This document shows positions 35,225 to 47,200 of a stretch of 64,000 nucleotides of DNA, piece by piece (within the stretch, counting starts at the first letter, position 1; each line of letters starts with the position of its first letter). The translations under genes and the position numbers were made by a program. The notes below the pieces were generated by a model. The model was not told the origin of the DNA. It did no database searches and saw only the letters and a list, made by a program, of their open reading frames with translations. Source of the DNA: Spirometra erinaceieuropaei (lineage: Eukaryota > Platyhelminthes > Cestoda > Diphyllobothriidea > Diphyllobothriidae); NCBI GenBank assembly GCA_902702965.1, contig CACRXP010000151.1, positions 953,336 through 1,017,335 of the forward strand, given 5' to 3'.

Positions 35225-38200
35225 AGAGTAGAAGTGGTAGGCATTCCGAGACGATATAATGAAAAAGAAGAGGTTTTTCGGAAAAAATCGAGTTGTACTC
35301 GTGAATTTTCGAATTGGTGACACCAACCCGTCGTCAGACGAAATGAAGAAAAAAGAGAGAGTGAGACAGTCACACTAGACTAATAGACGAGACAGAACAA
35401 ACATTGACGGACGAACCATTAGCGTGTGAGGAGGGATGCGAGTAGGGAGTCNNNNNNNNNNNNNNNNNNNNNNNNNNNNNNNNNNNNNNNNNNNNNNNNN
35501 CTCCCCGTGTTGGAGGGGAGGGAGAATGGTAGGTTAGCAGAACTGCGCGCGCCTGGATTAGCGGCTGCTGATGCGGCGTGGGGCTCGGCTTAGTGATGCG
35601 TGATCTTAGGCCCTCATAATGGGCGTCTAGGTCGACGTGGCGGTTGATGCTGTCCGCGTTAGAGTGCCATGCCTCTAGGGATTCTCTCGCCCGTTTTGTG
35701 TTGGCCGTGGCGATGACCTCGGTGTTATCCCAATTAAAACGGTGGTCGCACTGGAGTGCGTGTGCAAAGACGAGAGACAGTGGATCACGGCGACGGACAG
35801 CTAGTTTGTGTTCATTAATACGAGTTCCCAGGCGTCGTCCTGTATGACCAACATATACGCAGGGACAATTGGCACACGGGATGCGATAGATGACGTTAGT
35901 CTGTTCCTCTTTGGGGATAGAATCCTTTACTCGAGTTAAGACTGTGCGCAGCGAGGATGCAGGCTTGTGGGAAACGCGAATACCGAACTGACTTAACTGA
36001 CGGGCGATCATTTCTGAGGTCCCCTGCATATAGGGCAGGGAGAAGAATTTCCGGGTCACGGTTTCTCCATCTGAGGAGGGGTCTCGAGGTTGTGCCTGAC
36101 GTCTGAGGCAGTTCTTCACGAAACTGACTGAGTATCCGTTAGATCGAAATAGCCGATATAGAAAGCCTAGTTCTTTCTTCAGCAGATCGTCATTGCTGCA
36201 ATACCGGTAGGCCCGGTGGAAGAGGGTTCGGACGCAGCTTTTTTTGTGAGCCGCAGGGTGATTGCTTCCATAATTGAGGATGATCTCAGAATCAGACCCT
36301 TTTCTATGGACGCTGGTTGCGAGGTTACCGTCGTCCAGCCTTTGTATTTTTACGTCCAGAAACGACAGACTGTCTCCTACTGCCTCTTCGCGGGTAAATT
36401 GTATGGCCGGAAAGACTTCATTCAGCCTCTGATGTAGCCTTTCGACCTCGCGATTCTTTATTACGACAAAGGTGTCGTCTACATAGCGGAGCCACATTTT
36501 GGGGTTGAGAGTTTGAAAAACCTCATGTTCTAGTCGCTGTAGCACTAGTTCGGCGAGTAGACCGGATATTGGGGAGCCCATTCGACTTCAGCAAGGAGGG
36601 ACGACAGAAAATGCGGGTAGATTGATACAGTAATGTTTCGGGTTTATTCTGCCTTCATTCAGCCAATCATAACCCTGACCACCAGCAGCTGGGACCAGAA
36701 ACACAAACATGCGCACAGACGCAACTGGCGCAGTCGGTCCACCACTGAGGCCTACCAGATGGGTCATAAGCACTTCATCGAACCGAAGTTCATCTGTGCC
36801 TCGCCACCTGTCATTCTGTCGCTGCAGATCGGGTATTTATTCAATCAGAAAAGGGCGCACACCGATCTATTGGCTTCACGAAGCAAACCAGCTCCGTATG
36901 GGTGGCAAAGGTCACGAACAGGCAACCAATTACCAGGCCGAAGTCGGCCAAGTCATAATAGCAGAAAGGAGGGACGACAGAGAATGCGGGTAGATTTATA
37001 CAGTACTGTTTCGGGCTTATTGTGCCTTCATTCAGCCAATCATAACTCTGACCACCAGCAGCTGGGACCAGAAACACAAACATGCGCGCAGACGCAACTG
37101 GCGCAGTTGATCCACCACTCGGGTCTACCAGATGGGTCATAAGCACTTCATCGAACCGAAGTTCATCAGTGCCTCGCCACCTGTCATTCCCTGTCGCTGC
37201 AGATCGGGTATTTATTCAGCAGGAGTGGGCACATAGCGATCTATTGGCTTCCTGAAGCAAACAAGCTCCGTATGGGGGACATAGGTCACGAACAGGCAAC
37301 CAACTATCAGGCCGAAGTCGGCAGATGAGGGACATCGGCAAAAGCAATGGAGACCGGGATGGTCACTTCTGGCTTAGCCGCCGTCAGCCGGCACATTTTA
37401 TATTGAAGCCTCGCAAAATCATAAAATATGCTCCATGTCTAAGGATCACATAAATGTAGTTTTCGCTGGGGCCACAAGGGCAACCTTGAGGTTGGGATGA
37501 AAATAATTAGGCTAACCTCCCGAGGCATTATGTTCTTCAGCTGGTGTAAAATGTCAGCTATATCAGGGAAGCGTTCATCGGGCAGGCCTAGGCAGCAACT
37601 GTGAACACAGGCGGTCGTCAACCTTTGGCCACCACACTCCTGATCTGCGCTCGAGGGCCGCAGCAGCCAAATAAGGAGACGGCGAGCTGCAACGCCAGAC
37701 GCATGGGAAATGGATGGCAATGTAGCATTAGTCATCACCGCCACCGGCTGGTCCTCGCTGGATTCTGCAGTGAAGAGGAGAAGTTCGAAAAGGAAGCGAG
37801 CCGAGGCGGCGGTTGCGCTGGTGCCCGCCTTAGAGGCTAGTTGCTGTTGTTGGCTACTACTGGAGACGTTGAGATCATCTGCAGCTGCGGAAGAAGTGGC
37901 GATGGTTGGCAGGTCCAGGGAGCGAATACTCGTGTCCAGCAGAGCGGCGAGGTCAAAGCTAGTGGATGTCAGAAAGAGGGGAGCGCAGTGCTGCACCAGG
38001 CGACTGCACAGACGAAAGAAGTCTTCTACCGTGTGTGGCTGTTCGGCTAATGCGTTGCCCATCAAGGAGGCCAATGTTGGCGGAGCAAGTGCCTGTGGGT
38101 GGGTAAAGAGGAGACTTTACTTCCAAACAGCATAGAAAGATTTAAAGAGTCGTACTTAGTGCATGCACTTAGAAAGCACGGCAAGATGGGCTTGACCAAC

Positions 38201-41200
38201 GCCATGGTGATTTAAATCACCTAAGTTGCGTCCTGGAACTTTAGAGTCAGCCACCCATCTCAGCATTAATAAGTGAATCCGCGCAATAACTATAAAACCA
38301 CCAAGGTCGCCGGGCCCTTCACAGTTGGGTCAACACAAACTTCGTAGGCTGCTGTTTGTGCATGCAGTGACTTGTTCCGAAATACTTTCCTTGACGAGTT
38401 CGACATCGTCAAACTAAAAAGGCGCCTTCTCTTGGAGACACCTGCCTAAATGCGAGGAATGGTAAGTGTTGAAATCACTGTGATATATGCGCATTAACAT
38501 TCCAGCACTCACCATCACTCAGCGGAATTACACACAGCCCACTGCTTATCTGTACCGCCCACCGCCCGAAACGATTTGGTCAGTCTTTAGTACCCACAGC
38601 ATCGAGAAATAAAGCAGTCTATTTTCTGTTGGCATCACGAGGTCTTCTGCCTCAACCGGTGGTAGAAAGCAAAGTCACATGAAATACATTGCAGTGATGT
38701 TCAAACTGATCAAGCAACTCCAGAGTCTAAGGCGTCACGAACTAGGGCGGCCTATAGCACGAAATCGTCGGTTAGACCCTTAGTACTCATTGAACAGTTG
38801 TTCTATTTCTGAACACGTAAGACAGCCGAGACCAACATCTTAATGTTTGACTTAAACGCATCTGTTCACTCTTTCATTTGGTTCTCACAGTTGCGGCGTC
38901 AATTTGGACGGGTGCTCAGACAACTGAGGTTGCAGACGCATTATGCCAGACGATTACATTCATTTGTACCACCAATGGGTATGCCCGACCGTCCGCATAA
39001 TTCTAAATCTGAGACATCTTCAATGAACCGAAGTCCAATGTCCCCCCCTCCCCGGAAAGGTCACTCGGTACCTTGGCTGCCCTCTGGTTAGTAGAGCGAA
39101 GAGGTCAAGTTTTGCAGCTGGGGCCAGATTTAACTAGGTTCGAATTTCTATCTGCTGTTGAACCTCACCGCGAGGCCATAGGCACTTCCCAGCCAACAAA
39201 ACATGCTACATACAAGCTATACAAGGCAGCTGATTTCCACCGCTAGGAACGAACTAAGGTAAGCTAAACTCTGACGACCATCTTCGGTCTCTCTTCATCC
39301 GCATGCTGGTATTTTAGTGGTGTTAAGCCACCGAGCAGTACCTCGGCTTCTTCAGCGCTTAATTTCAAGTCGAATCTGTGGGAAGTAATAACTTTGCGGC
39401 TAAGAGGGAACTGCGATTCTCAGGGGAATTCCTAATGATTTTATTGCCTCTCAGGCACCCGTTCATTTTCGAGGAGTGTTGTGAAGAGAACATGGCGAGT
39501 CTATATAGACTTGTCGGGTGCTAGCGCTAACCGTGAAGTATTTGTTCTCTTTACAATAAGTTCGAAATTCTGTCCTTGTGTGCTGGGTCTCATTTACAAA
39601 CTCCACTGCCCATCCTGTGGGAGACGCAGGGGGTTTTCGAGAGCAATCACATTCTAACCAGTAACACTAGGGCTACCACCTTGTTCAAAAAGGTAAATTT
39701 GCATACTTACTGAAATTGCTACTTACGAAAAAAATCTTGAGCTTGCACAGACCGCGGGGAAGCAGGAGAGTAAGAAAGTTTGTGGAATTGTACAAAATTC
39801 CACCAGATTTACCGAGACGGTGTTGGACAACGATGTCAACCTCAGACTTCTATTCAGCTAGTCTGGTTGGACAAAAAGAGTCGACAAAGAGACCACAGGA
39901 GCCAGGTAGGTAGCCCAACACATTCTGGTCGACGAACTATCAAACCGAGTTTTTCTCCGCCCCATATGTCACTGTTTCTCCAACAACACTCTTCAGACAC
40001 CTAGTGCTGGCATAAACAGAGATACCCCAGAAAAGTGAAGACGCAGTTTGCTCCTGAAGGACCACAAGGGATGAAGACGTAGGTCCTCAATGACTCACCT
40101 CGAAAAGGCCAACAAGACCAACCCGACAATCGGGGAGGTCGCCAAATACGTCCACTAAAACGCCAGAGAGGTAGAGAAAACAGGAGTGGTGTCCTTGGCT
40201 GTAGGACTCAACGAGCTAAAAAAAAGAGGGAAAAGCTCGTTTAAAGGGCCTTTGGTTAGAATGGAGTAACGCAGTCGGAAGTCAAGCTCACCTTATTGGC
40301 GATATCTGGGAGAAGCTCACGCAGGTTGACAGAGAAGGAGCGAGCCATGAAGCGGATTACGCGACAGCAACGTTCCATGGGGCGTACCTTTGTAGAATAA
40401 TGCTGCAGCACCCTGCCAATTGTAGGCCAGATAAGCTGAGTAACCACACGCAGAGAACCATCGAGACAAGCCTGGGAGGACTCGGCCAGATTTGCCAACT
40501 CAGCCTGGTTGATAGAGACAGGCGACGCAGAGGCCGCGGCAGCATCTGTGTAGGTGCCACTGCTCAAGTGCGAGCGTCGGTAGGTGTCGTCCAACCGAGG
40601 TAGAAGGTTGGCAAGCGAGCGGAAGATGGTCGCCAAGTAATCTAACCAGACACAGGGATCAGACATGGTGTCCGCGCCGTCAATGGGCACGTTCTGTTCG
40701 ACAAGCTGAAAAGGTAACGACAACTAGGTGGATCACAGCAGTTCGTTCGTCAGACACGACGAGATCCATCACTACTTCGGAAGAGCAGTGGTGACCTCTG
40801 CATGAGTTAGATTAAAGTAAGGGAGACCTTCACAGCATCGGCGCCTGACTCTTCCCCTACTGAACATACTCCAATAGCCAGACAAGGTCAGGATGATCGG
40901 AGTTGGGCCCGAGTGAAGTGGCTGGCCCATTATAAAACTTTCACCTACGCAGGCTATAACCATGTCAGTTCTTCTAAATTCCTCACGAAAGCGATATCGC
41001 AGTCCCAACAACTTTAGAGAGAGAGCCATTGCGGCCCGGTCATCAGTTCCCAGTTATAGCGGCCCGTTGGCAACTCTCCACTTCACGACTTTTAAATAGA
41101 CGTCATGGTGTGTCGGAATTAATATAGTTATGCAGGGTAGCACAGGGTCTCATCATCTCTCAACCATTCCCCCCTCCCCCCGCCTGTGCCATTAACATCT

Positions 41201-44200
41201 CCGAGTTAAGCCGATTGGATACGAGATCCGGCGTAGTGGCTGAGCAGGCAATCCACCTCTTCTACTTTTCGCCCCCCGTATGTTGGCTTTCTTCAGATCT
41301 GACGCAATAGCACCGCCCGTTTCGGGGATCAGGTGCGAGCTAGACTTGTGTTCAGGCAAAAGTGCTCACTATTACGGTCGCTTGATGCGTTTGTGGTCTA
41401 CACGTGGCTCGACATGGCTCGGCTTTTGACTACTGTTGTGGGAACTTGACTATGAAGTTGACCAAACTGATCCCAGTAGGATGCTGTCATAAAGAGTGGT
41501 CTCCAGTATTCTTTGGAGTCTGAAAGAGTACGTTCCTATCCACCTCTCAGCACACCAATTTAGATTCCAGGATTCCGCAGGGTGATGACGGGCGAAGTCT
41601 TATTGGTAGGTAGGCAACATTTACCACGGCCCAATATTGTTACACCTTAGGGCTTGATTGATTTCCAGCTATTGCTGAAGGTACAACCGTTGCATGATTA
41701 GTAAATGCTTAGCCGTCAGAGCTAGGTCCGATTGTTTCGCAGCAAACTTTGAGTGAAGTCCGTTTCGATGTCCGCAAATATGGACGTAACCCATAGTTAG
41801 CCTAACTGACGGATTTCGTAGCCTCCTATTTCCTGTCTTCTGGGCACTGCATAATAACATAAACAGCGAAAAATGTGCAACTCTGCACAATAAATATCAC
41901 GTGATTCATATGAAGTGTGCGATAGATTTCGTCCACCGGCCCCTGTCCTGGTTGAGGAAACTTAGTCGGGAAACAAACTGGGCCTACTACAAGATGGGAT
42001 AAGGAGCACAAGAACATACCTTCGTCAAACACTCAACACTGACAGATGTTAACTGGGCGATACGCTCTGGAAAGGCCTTTCTCGGAGCCAGAGGTTCGGG
42101 ACTGCCAGGAGCAAAGACAATGGAGGCCATCAGACCCCTGACGACACCTTCGAAGAAGTCAATTGCCTCATTGACCGGGACCCATCCCAAACGGGGCAAT
42201 GAGTAGACCACAAGGAAGATGAGGTCTTTCCAGTGCTCGTCGAGAAGTGAGGCAGCAGCAGCAGCGCCAGTGGTGCCATTCATTGGCCTATCTGTAGAAC
42301 TCGAGGTCGAGGGATAGACTCGGTAGATGGCACAAAGGCTGCCGAGGGCAACAAGGGCGGCACCTACAGCCTGCTTCTGTCCTGGCTGTGATGACGGAAA
42401 GGGGAGAATCAGCATATTTTTGTTTGACGATGGACTGATAAAAGCCTAACTATCAGGGAACCTGCGCACGCTACAGAGGCTGATGGAGGGAGGTCATCAA
42501 AGTAGGGGAAATCGGTGGGGCCGAAAAGAGACAAATGAAAACCCGACGTTGTTTTCCAGCAATTATAGCAGATAACATAGCGCGGAGTAGGATGGAGAGG
42601 CTGGGAGGGCTGGCCAACCAGTGAAATGTTAAATGCTAGCGACGTCCGTAAGTGTGGGTGCGAGAAGGGGTAATTTTTAAGTTAACATGAAGGCCACTCG
42701 CGGCATTCAATGAAGGATTGATTCATTAATTGAGGTAACTGCCCAGATAAAGGATAGGCTGGACGAGCATCGGGACCGCATGCTTATTTGTCAGCTTCCC
42801 AACCCTTGAAAGTTCATCATTAGCGACTAGAGCAGCAATATGGCAAATGGCACTTTTCAAACTAGAAAGTCTCATGTCTGGAGGCTATCTAATTACCATT
42901 CGTTGTGGCGTAAGGAAATTTAAGCAACCAGACAACACGTGCTCTAGAATGGAATTTAACCATCGAATTCCCGAAGTCAGGTCAAACGTCCTACCCACCG
43001 GGCTACTGTGTGAACCAGTTGGCCGTCAAAACAACTGGCACTTCTTGCGACTTGTGGGACGGGCCCACTGCAATGGAAGCTTCCTATATACAGAAGATTG
43101 GAAATGGTATTGAATGCTCTGTTGACTACTTGAGATAGTCTGAACCGCCTAATAGTTAGAAGCAGAAGATAGAGCGGCTAACGTGAATTCGGTGGGTTTA
43201 TCATTTCCGGTCTCGTGAAAAAATGTTGACAGTCCTTAAAGAAACTAAATTGCTCTAACTACTAAACATTAACGAGCATAATAACTGAAAATGGATGGCG
43301 TGAGGTACTGTAGAATTAACATTTAAGAGTTCTGCATTACCCGCAGCTGCGTAGCCGGGACGTCAACGGCGCGTTCAACGATGCGTACCAGCTGGTCCAC
43401 AATGCGTCGACGGAGTTCAGGATGGCAGGCGGCCCAGTGGGCCAACTCGGTGTACAAAAGGCAGCCCACTTCCTGGAGGGGGGCCGGTGGGTCAGAATCA
43501 AGGCCCGGCAGAACAAGGCTGGAGATAAGCGAACCGATACGACCCTCGGGGTCATGAGGTGAGAGGCGTTTGGCCACTGTCGTAAGCATGAAGAGGCAGG
43601 CCTCTGACTCCTGCAGCACGCTGGCCATATTCAGAGTCGGATTGGAGGCAGCCAACTCTTGCAACTTCTGGATGTGCGCGTGTAACTATAAAAAGGAACA
43701 AAGCAAAAAATCGAAAACTAGGTTCTTTGAGCACGAAAAGCACGCAGGGAATATGCGGCATAATTTTAGCCTAAATTTCTTGAAAATAAACGAGACACCT
43801 CGGAAGATTCCACTTTTCACAGTTAACCGATTGCGATCCTACATGCAGAATGCCGGGCGATGAAGTGCTGGTTCGGATTACGACTAAGCGTAGTTGTTAC
43901 TGTATCTAAATGTCTCAAAGCACAACTCCCACTTAAACCTATAAGCAGTTTTTCCTCTGCCAACTGTTAGCCGTTTGAAGCTCGCAGGCGAAGTCTGCAG
44001 TCGAATGGCTCCCTGTTCTACCTTAATTACCTGAGGAAGGTTTCACCAAAGATGCATTCCCTCGATACCTCTCACCATCAAATAAGGTTTCTGGCAGGTG
44101 CAGGTTCGTGAGCATGTCAAATCAGACAAGGAGAAAGACAGACCACAATAACGGTCATTATCAATAGCTGGCCGAAGGCATAGTCAAGGCTGCATGGCCC

Positions 44201-47200
44201 GCGCCCACTATCCAGCCGAACTACCAAAAGGGATGTGAAATCATAGAAGTAACGGTCTGGTGGCAACAAATATATGAAGGAGGCTTCGGTAGGAAAGGGC
44301 CGACTCCTAGCAACAAGCTAGTATGTTTGTATATGCACAGCCTTTAGGAGGAGCGGGACAGAAAACAGTAAATAGGGATGCGCATTACCTCAACGAATAT
44401 GGTGTCCGCACCAACCAGGTCGACGATATCCTGCATGAGGCTGTGGGCGTCCTCTCGAAACTGTCTTAAGTCCTCGGCGGCCTCAAGGTCTTCGGTGTTG
44501 CTGGGGCAGTAGCGAGTAAGAGCAACGACCACGCGAGTGAAGTAGGGGATTAGAGCTGTCACGGGGCGAGACTGTGGGGAGCTCATATCACCAGCCGGAG
44601 ACGTGGGTGGCTTGAGACCGGAGCGCCCAGGAGAGGGCGCAAGACGCATTTGGTGCTGTTTGTGATGGAAAGAAAACACGGCGACGGTGCGTTTACCATC
44701 AGGATACGAAAACCTGCTAGAAACACCGCTCCACAAGCAAATAATTTAAACGGTAGAAGAAGTACGGGCGATTAAAAGGCTAGTTGCTGTCTATCTTTGA
44801 GGAAAATACAGTCGAATCCGAAAGGCTGCGAAGCAATGTAAAACGACATGCAGAACAGGAAGAACGGACGAAGCTTCAGAAGATAGCGGTGGGGAATAGA
44901 TAATTTCAGAAAACTATTGTAGTGAGAAAGACTGATCCAAGTCTACGTTACTTACTTGTAGCAAGCTAAAACGGCCAAAAAATAGCAGTTGACCATACCC
45001 CTGGAGAACGTGTACTCTAGATTAGATGTGACTAGGAGACTGAACTGCACATGAGATACACAGAAGACTGTAATGCAAGGATGAGGGAGGTAATTGCGCA
45101 ACGGCCTACAGTACGCCAGGAAGTGTTAAATCCGGAGAAAGGGCGTACGTGACGGTGTAAAAACACCTACTACTCCCATAAATTATTTCCATCGGGATTC
45201 TAAATTCGTTCCTGACACCCGACATGACTAGGCAGACCAGTACAACGCAACATAACAGTTAGCCCATTGTAACCGCCGACGAGCACTCTAAGTATATTTA
45301 GTTTGCGATCCAAGTGACGGGTGGAGACATTTGGTTGTCGGCGCTATGATTGTGTTCCCGGGTGACCGACGAATGTGGATGCTAGTATCCCACAGACGTA
45401 TCTGTGAAGTAGGTAAAACGCACTTTGCAAGACAATAATTTTCTTCGAAATCCACCTCCATTCTTCGTAGAGGTGTACCAGTCCTCAGGGAGTCATTCCT
45501 GTATGGCTTTTAAAATAACTGTAAAAGAGGGGCCCGTACACAAAGGAAATGACTGGATGGAATGAGTACAGAAAAGGGAATCAAGCTTGCAAGCATTACT
45601 TTCGGCCCGAATCTAAAACTTCCCAGGACAAGGTGCTTGTTAGCAATATGGCCACAGATGAGGCCGGCATGCTGTAGTTCAAAAACATACGAATAAGCAC
45701 CCCATACCAAAACCCCCTAAATTCGTATAAAATGTGTAAAAATCTAAAATAAAACTCATGCGGCAAAATACTTAGATATTTTGTAGGACAAACTATGGGA
45801 AACAGAAACTGGAAAAAAAATTTGTTGGGAAAGGGGAGAACACAGCCAATAAAAAGCTTGTTGCGAGATGGGTTCTGTGTGAGTTTTCTATTTGTCACTG
45901 TCTGCCTGAAAAAAAAATACTGAGATTACTAAACTTTTCGACCGCACAAAGCAACTGACATGAGATAAACTATACTGGTCGGCGAAAACGGGCTTGGAGG
46001 GTTTAAAGGTCCAGGTGAGGTAAGTGTGGAAATGCAGACATAGGACGGCCGGGTGAATTAGAAGTATCAGGTATGACTGCCAAAGGCAATAGTCCAGTCC
46101 CAACTGAATCCGTGCTATAAATGCTTTCCTCTGTCTCTTCTGGTACTGAATGCCTGTCCCTGCACTAGCGTATGCGAAGGCTTAAATCCGCAGCCCCATT
46201 GCCAAAGTGACGTTTGTATTCAATCGAGAAGTCAGACTGGAGCTAGAAATGTCACGCACGCATGTCTTTTAACCTGAATCGGTACCGACAGACGATAAAC
46301 TTACACGAGCCGCGTCTTCTGCCAATGACTGAAGGGCGTAAAATGTGTGTAGTGTCATGGTGCGACAGCCGACCGGCGGTGGAGCCTCAAGGACAGCAAG
46401 GAGACAATCCAGGGTCCGCAGATCACCCGCCTCGCCGGAACCCGCCGCTGATGGGCTATCCACGAGAGGCATCCGGACAGCACGCGTCAAAGCAGCAAAT
46501 ATTTGTGCAATATTTGCGGCCCTATCAACCACGGCTGAAGCGTCCTCCGACTTCGATGCCTCCACTATACACTGTTGAAAAACATCTAAGAGGCCGTAGA
46601 TGTTAGTTTGCAGGAACTTGAGGAGCTGGCTGGTGTAGCCCTGTTGAGTCTGCAAAAAGTAAAAAAAAGACCGCGAAGAACCGATTATTTGCGACATTAG
46701 TCACGAGAAATATGTAGGATCCTCGCCATGAGCCTAGGGTTTGAAGGAGCTCATTTTAATGGTCTACATACAGCCCTGTCTGTTTCCTACCCTCTTCTGT
46801 TTGTTTTTCTGGAATTGGTTATGTGAGCAGATAATCCCTAAAATATTTGTCTCTTTGTCGGCCTCATATTCCTCTTCTGAGTCGCCCCTTGTCATTCAAG
46901 CTGCGTCCTGACTACCAGGAAGATCAGATTTGGCCATTTCAGGAACCTCAAGACTGTAACGATGCAAACCAAAGGTCGAGCGCAAACGTCTGCCACAAGC
47001 TTTTGTGTCATTATTCGTGAGATTAGCGATGTGTAGAATGGTTGTTGGCGACAAACCCTTTACATGTCGAGCTCAGTAAAATATTTAAGCCCACGAGGAG
47101 AAAATCAAAAGGTATCTCCTTCTTCAAGTAGCACGACTGAAGATCATTTTGGCTCATCCTCGTTCCCGGGCTGTTCGATTTGGTTGAAATAGTGGTTGCC

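Larger units (their letters stand above)
35220..36583 (-). mobile_element. PLE-2: 5'-truncated Penelope-like element with RT and GIY-YIG
   Basis: A 403-codon minus-strand frame (36581-35370) starts inside the RT at MGSPISGLLAELVLQRLE. It has MWLRYVDDTFVVI (motif C, both Asp present) and SLSFLDVKIQRL, then the linker FFSLPYMQGTSEMIARQL and a GIY-YIG domain: NVIYRIPCANC, VYVGHTGRRLGTRINEHKL, RRRDPLSLVFAHA and ESLEAWHSNADSINRHVDLD. The frame is open but for an N gap near its end. The N-terminal RT is absent, so it is a dead truncated copy. It is sense relative to the TNPO3-like gene in intron 13 and differs clearly from PLE-1. Confidence 0.9.
40706..46304. other. TNPO3-like introns 7-10 (between exons)
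   Basis: Introns at 44656-46304, 43686-44388, 42386-43340 and 40706-42019, each separated by the exons listed. I see no additional genes or elements in them. Confidence 0.5.

Noticed and set aside
36588..37146. Conserved minus-strand frames repeated twice (HLVGLSGG/HLVDPSGG)
   Set aside because: The two frames are copies of each other because the DNA is a tandem repeat. No domain or coding signature beyond that.
40256..40723. Separate small gen-like frames inside 37-47 kb on the minus strand
   Set aside because: They are exons of the single TNPO3-like gene extended into introns by chance; splice sites trim them.
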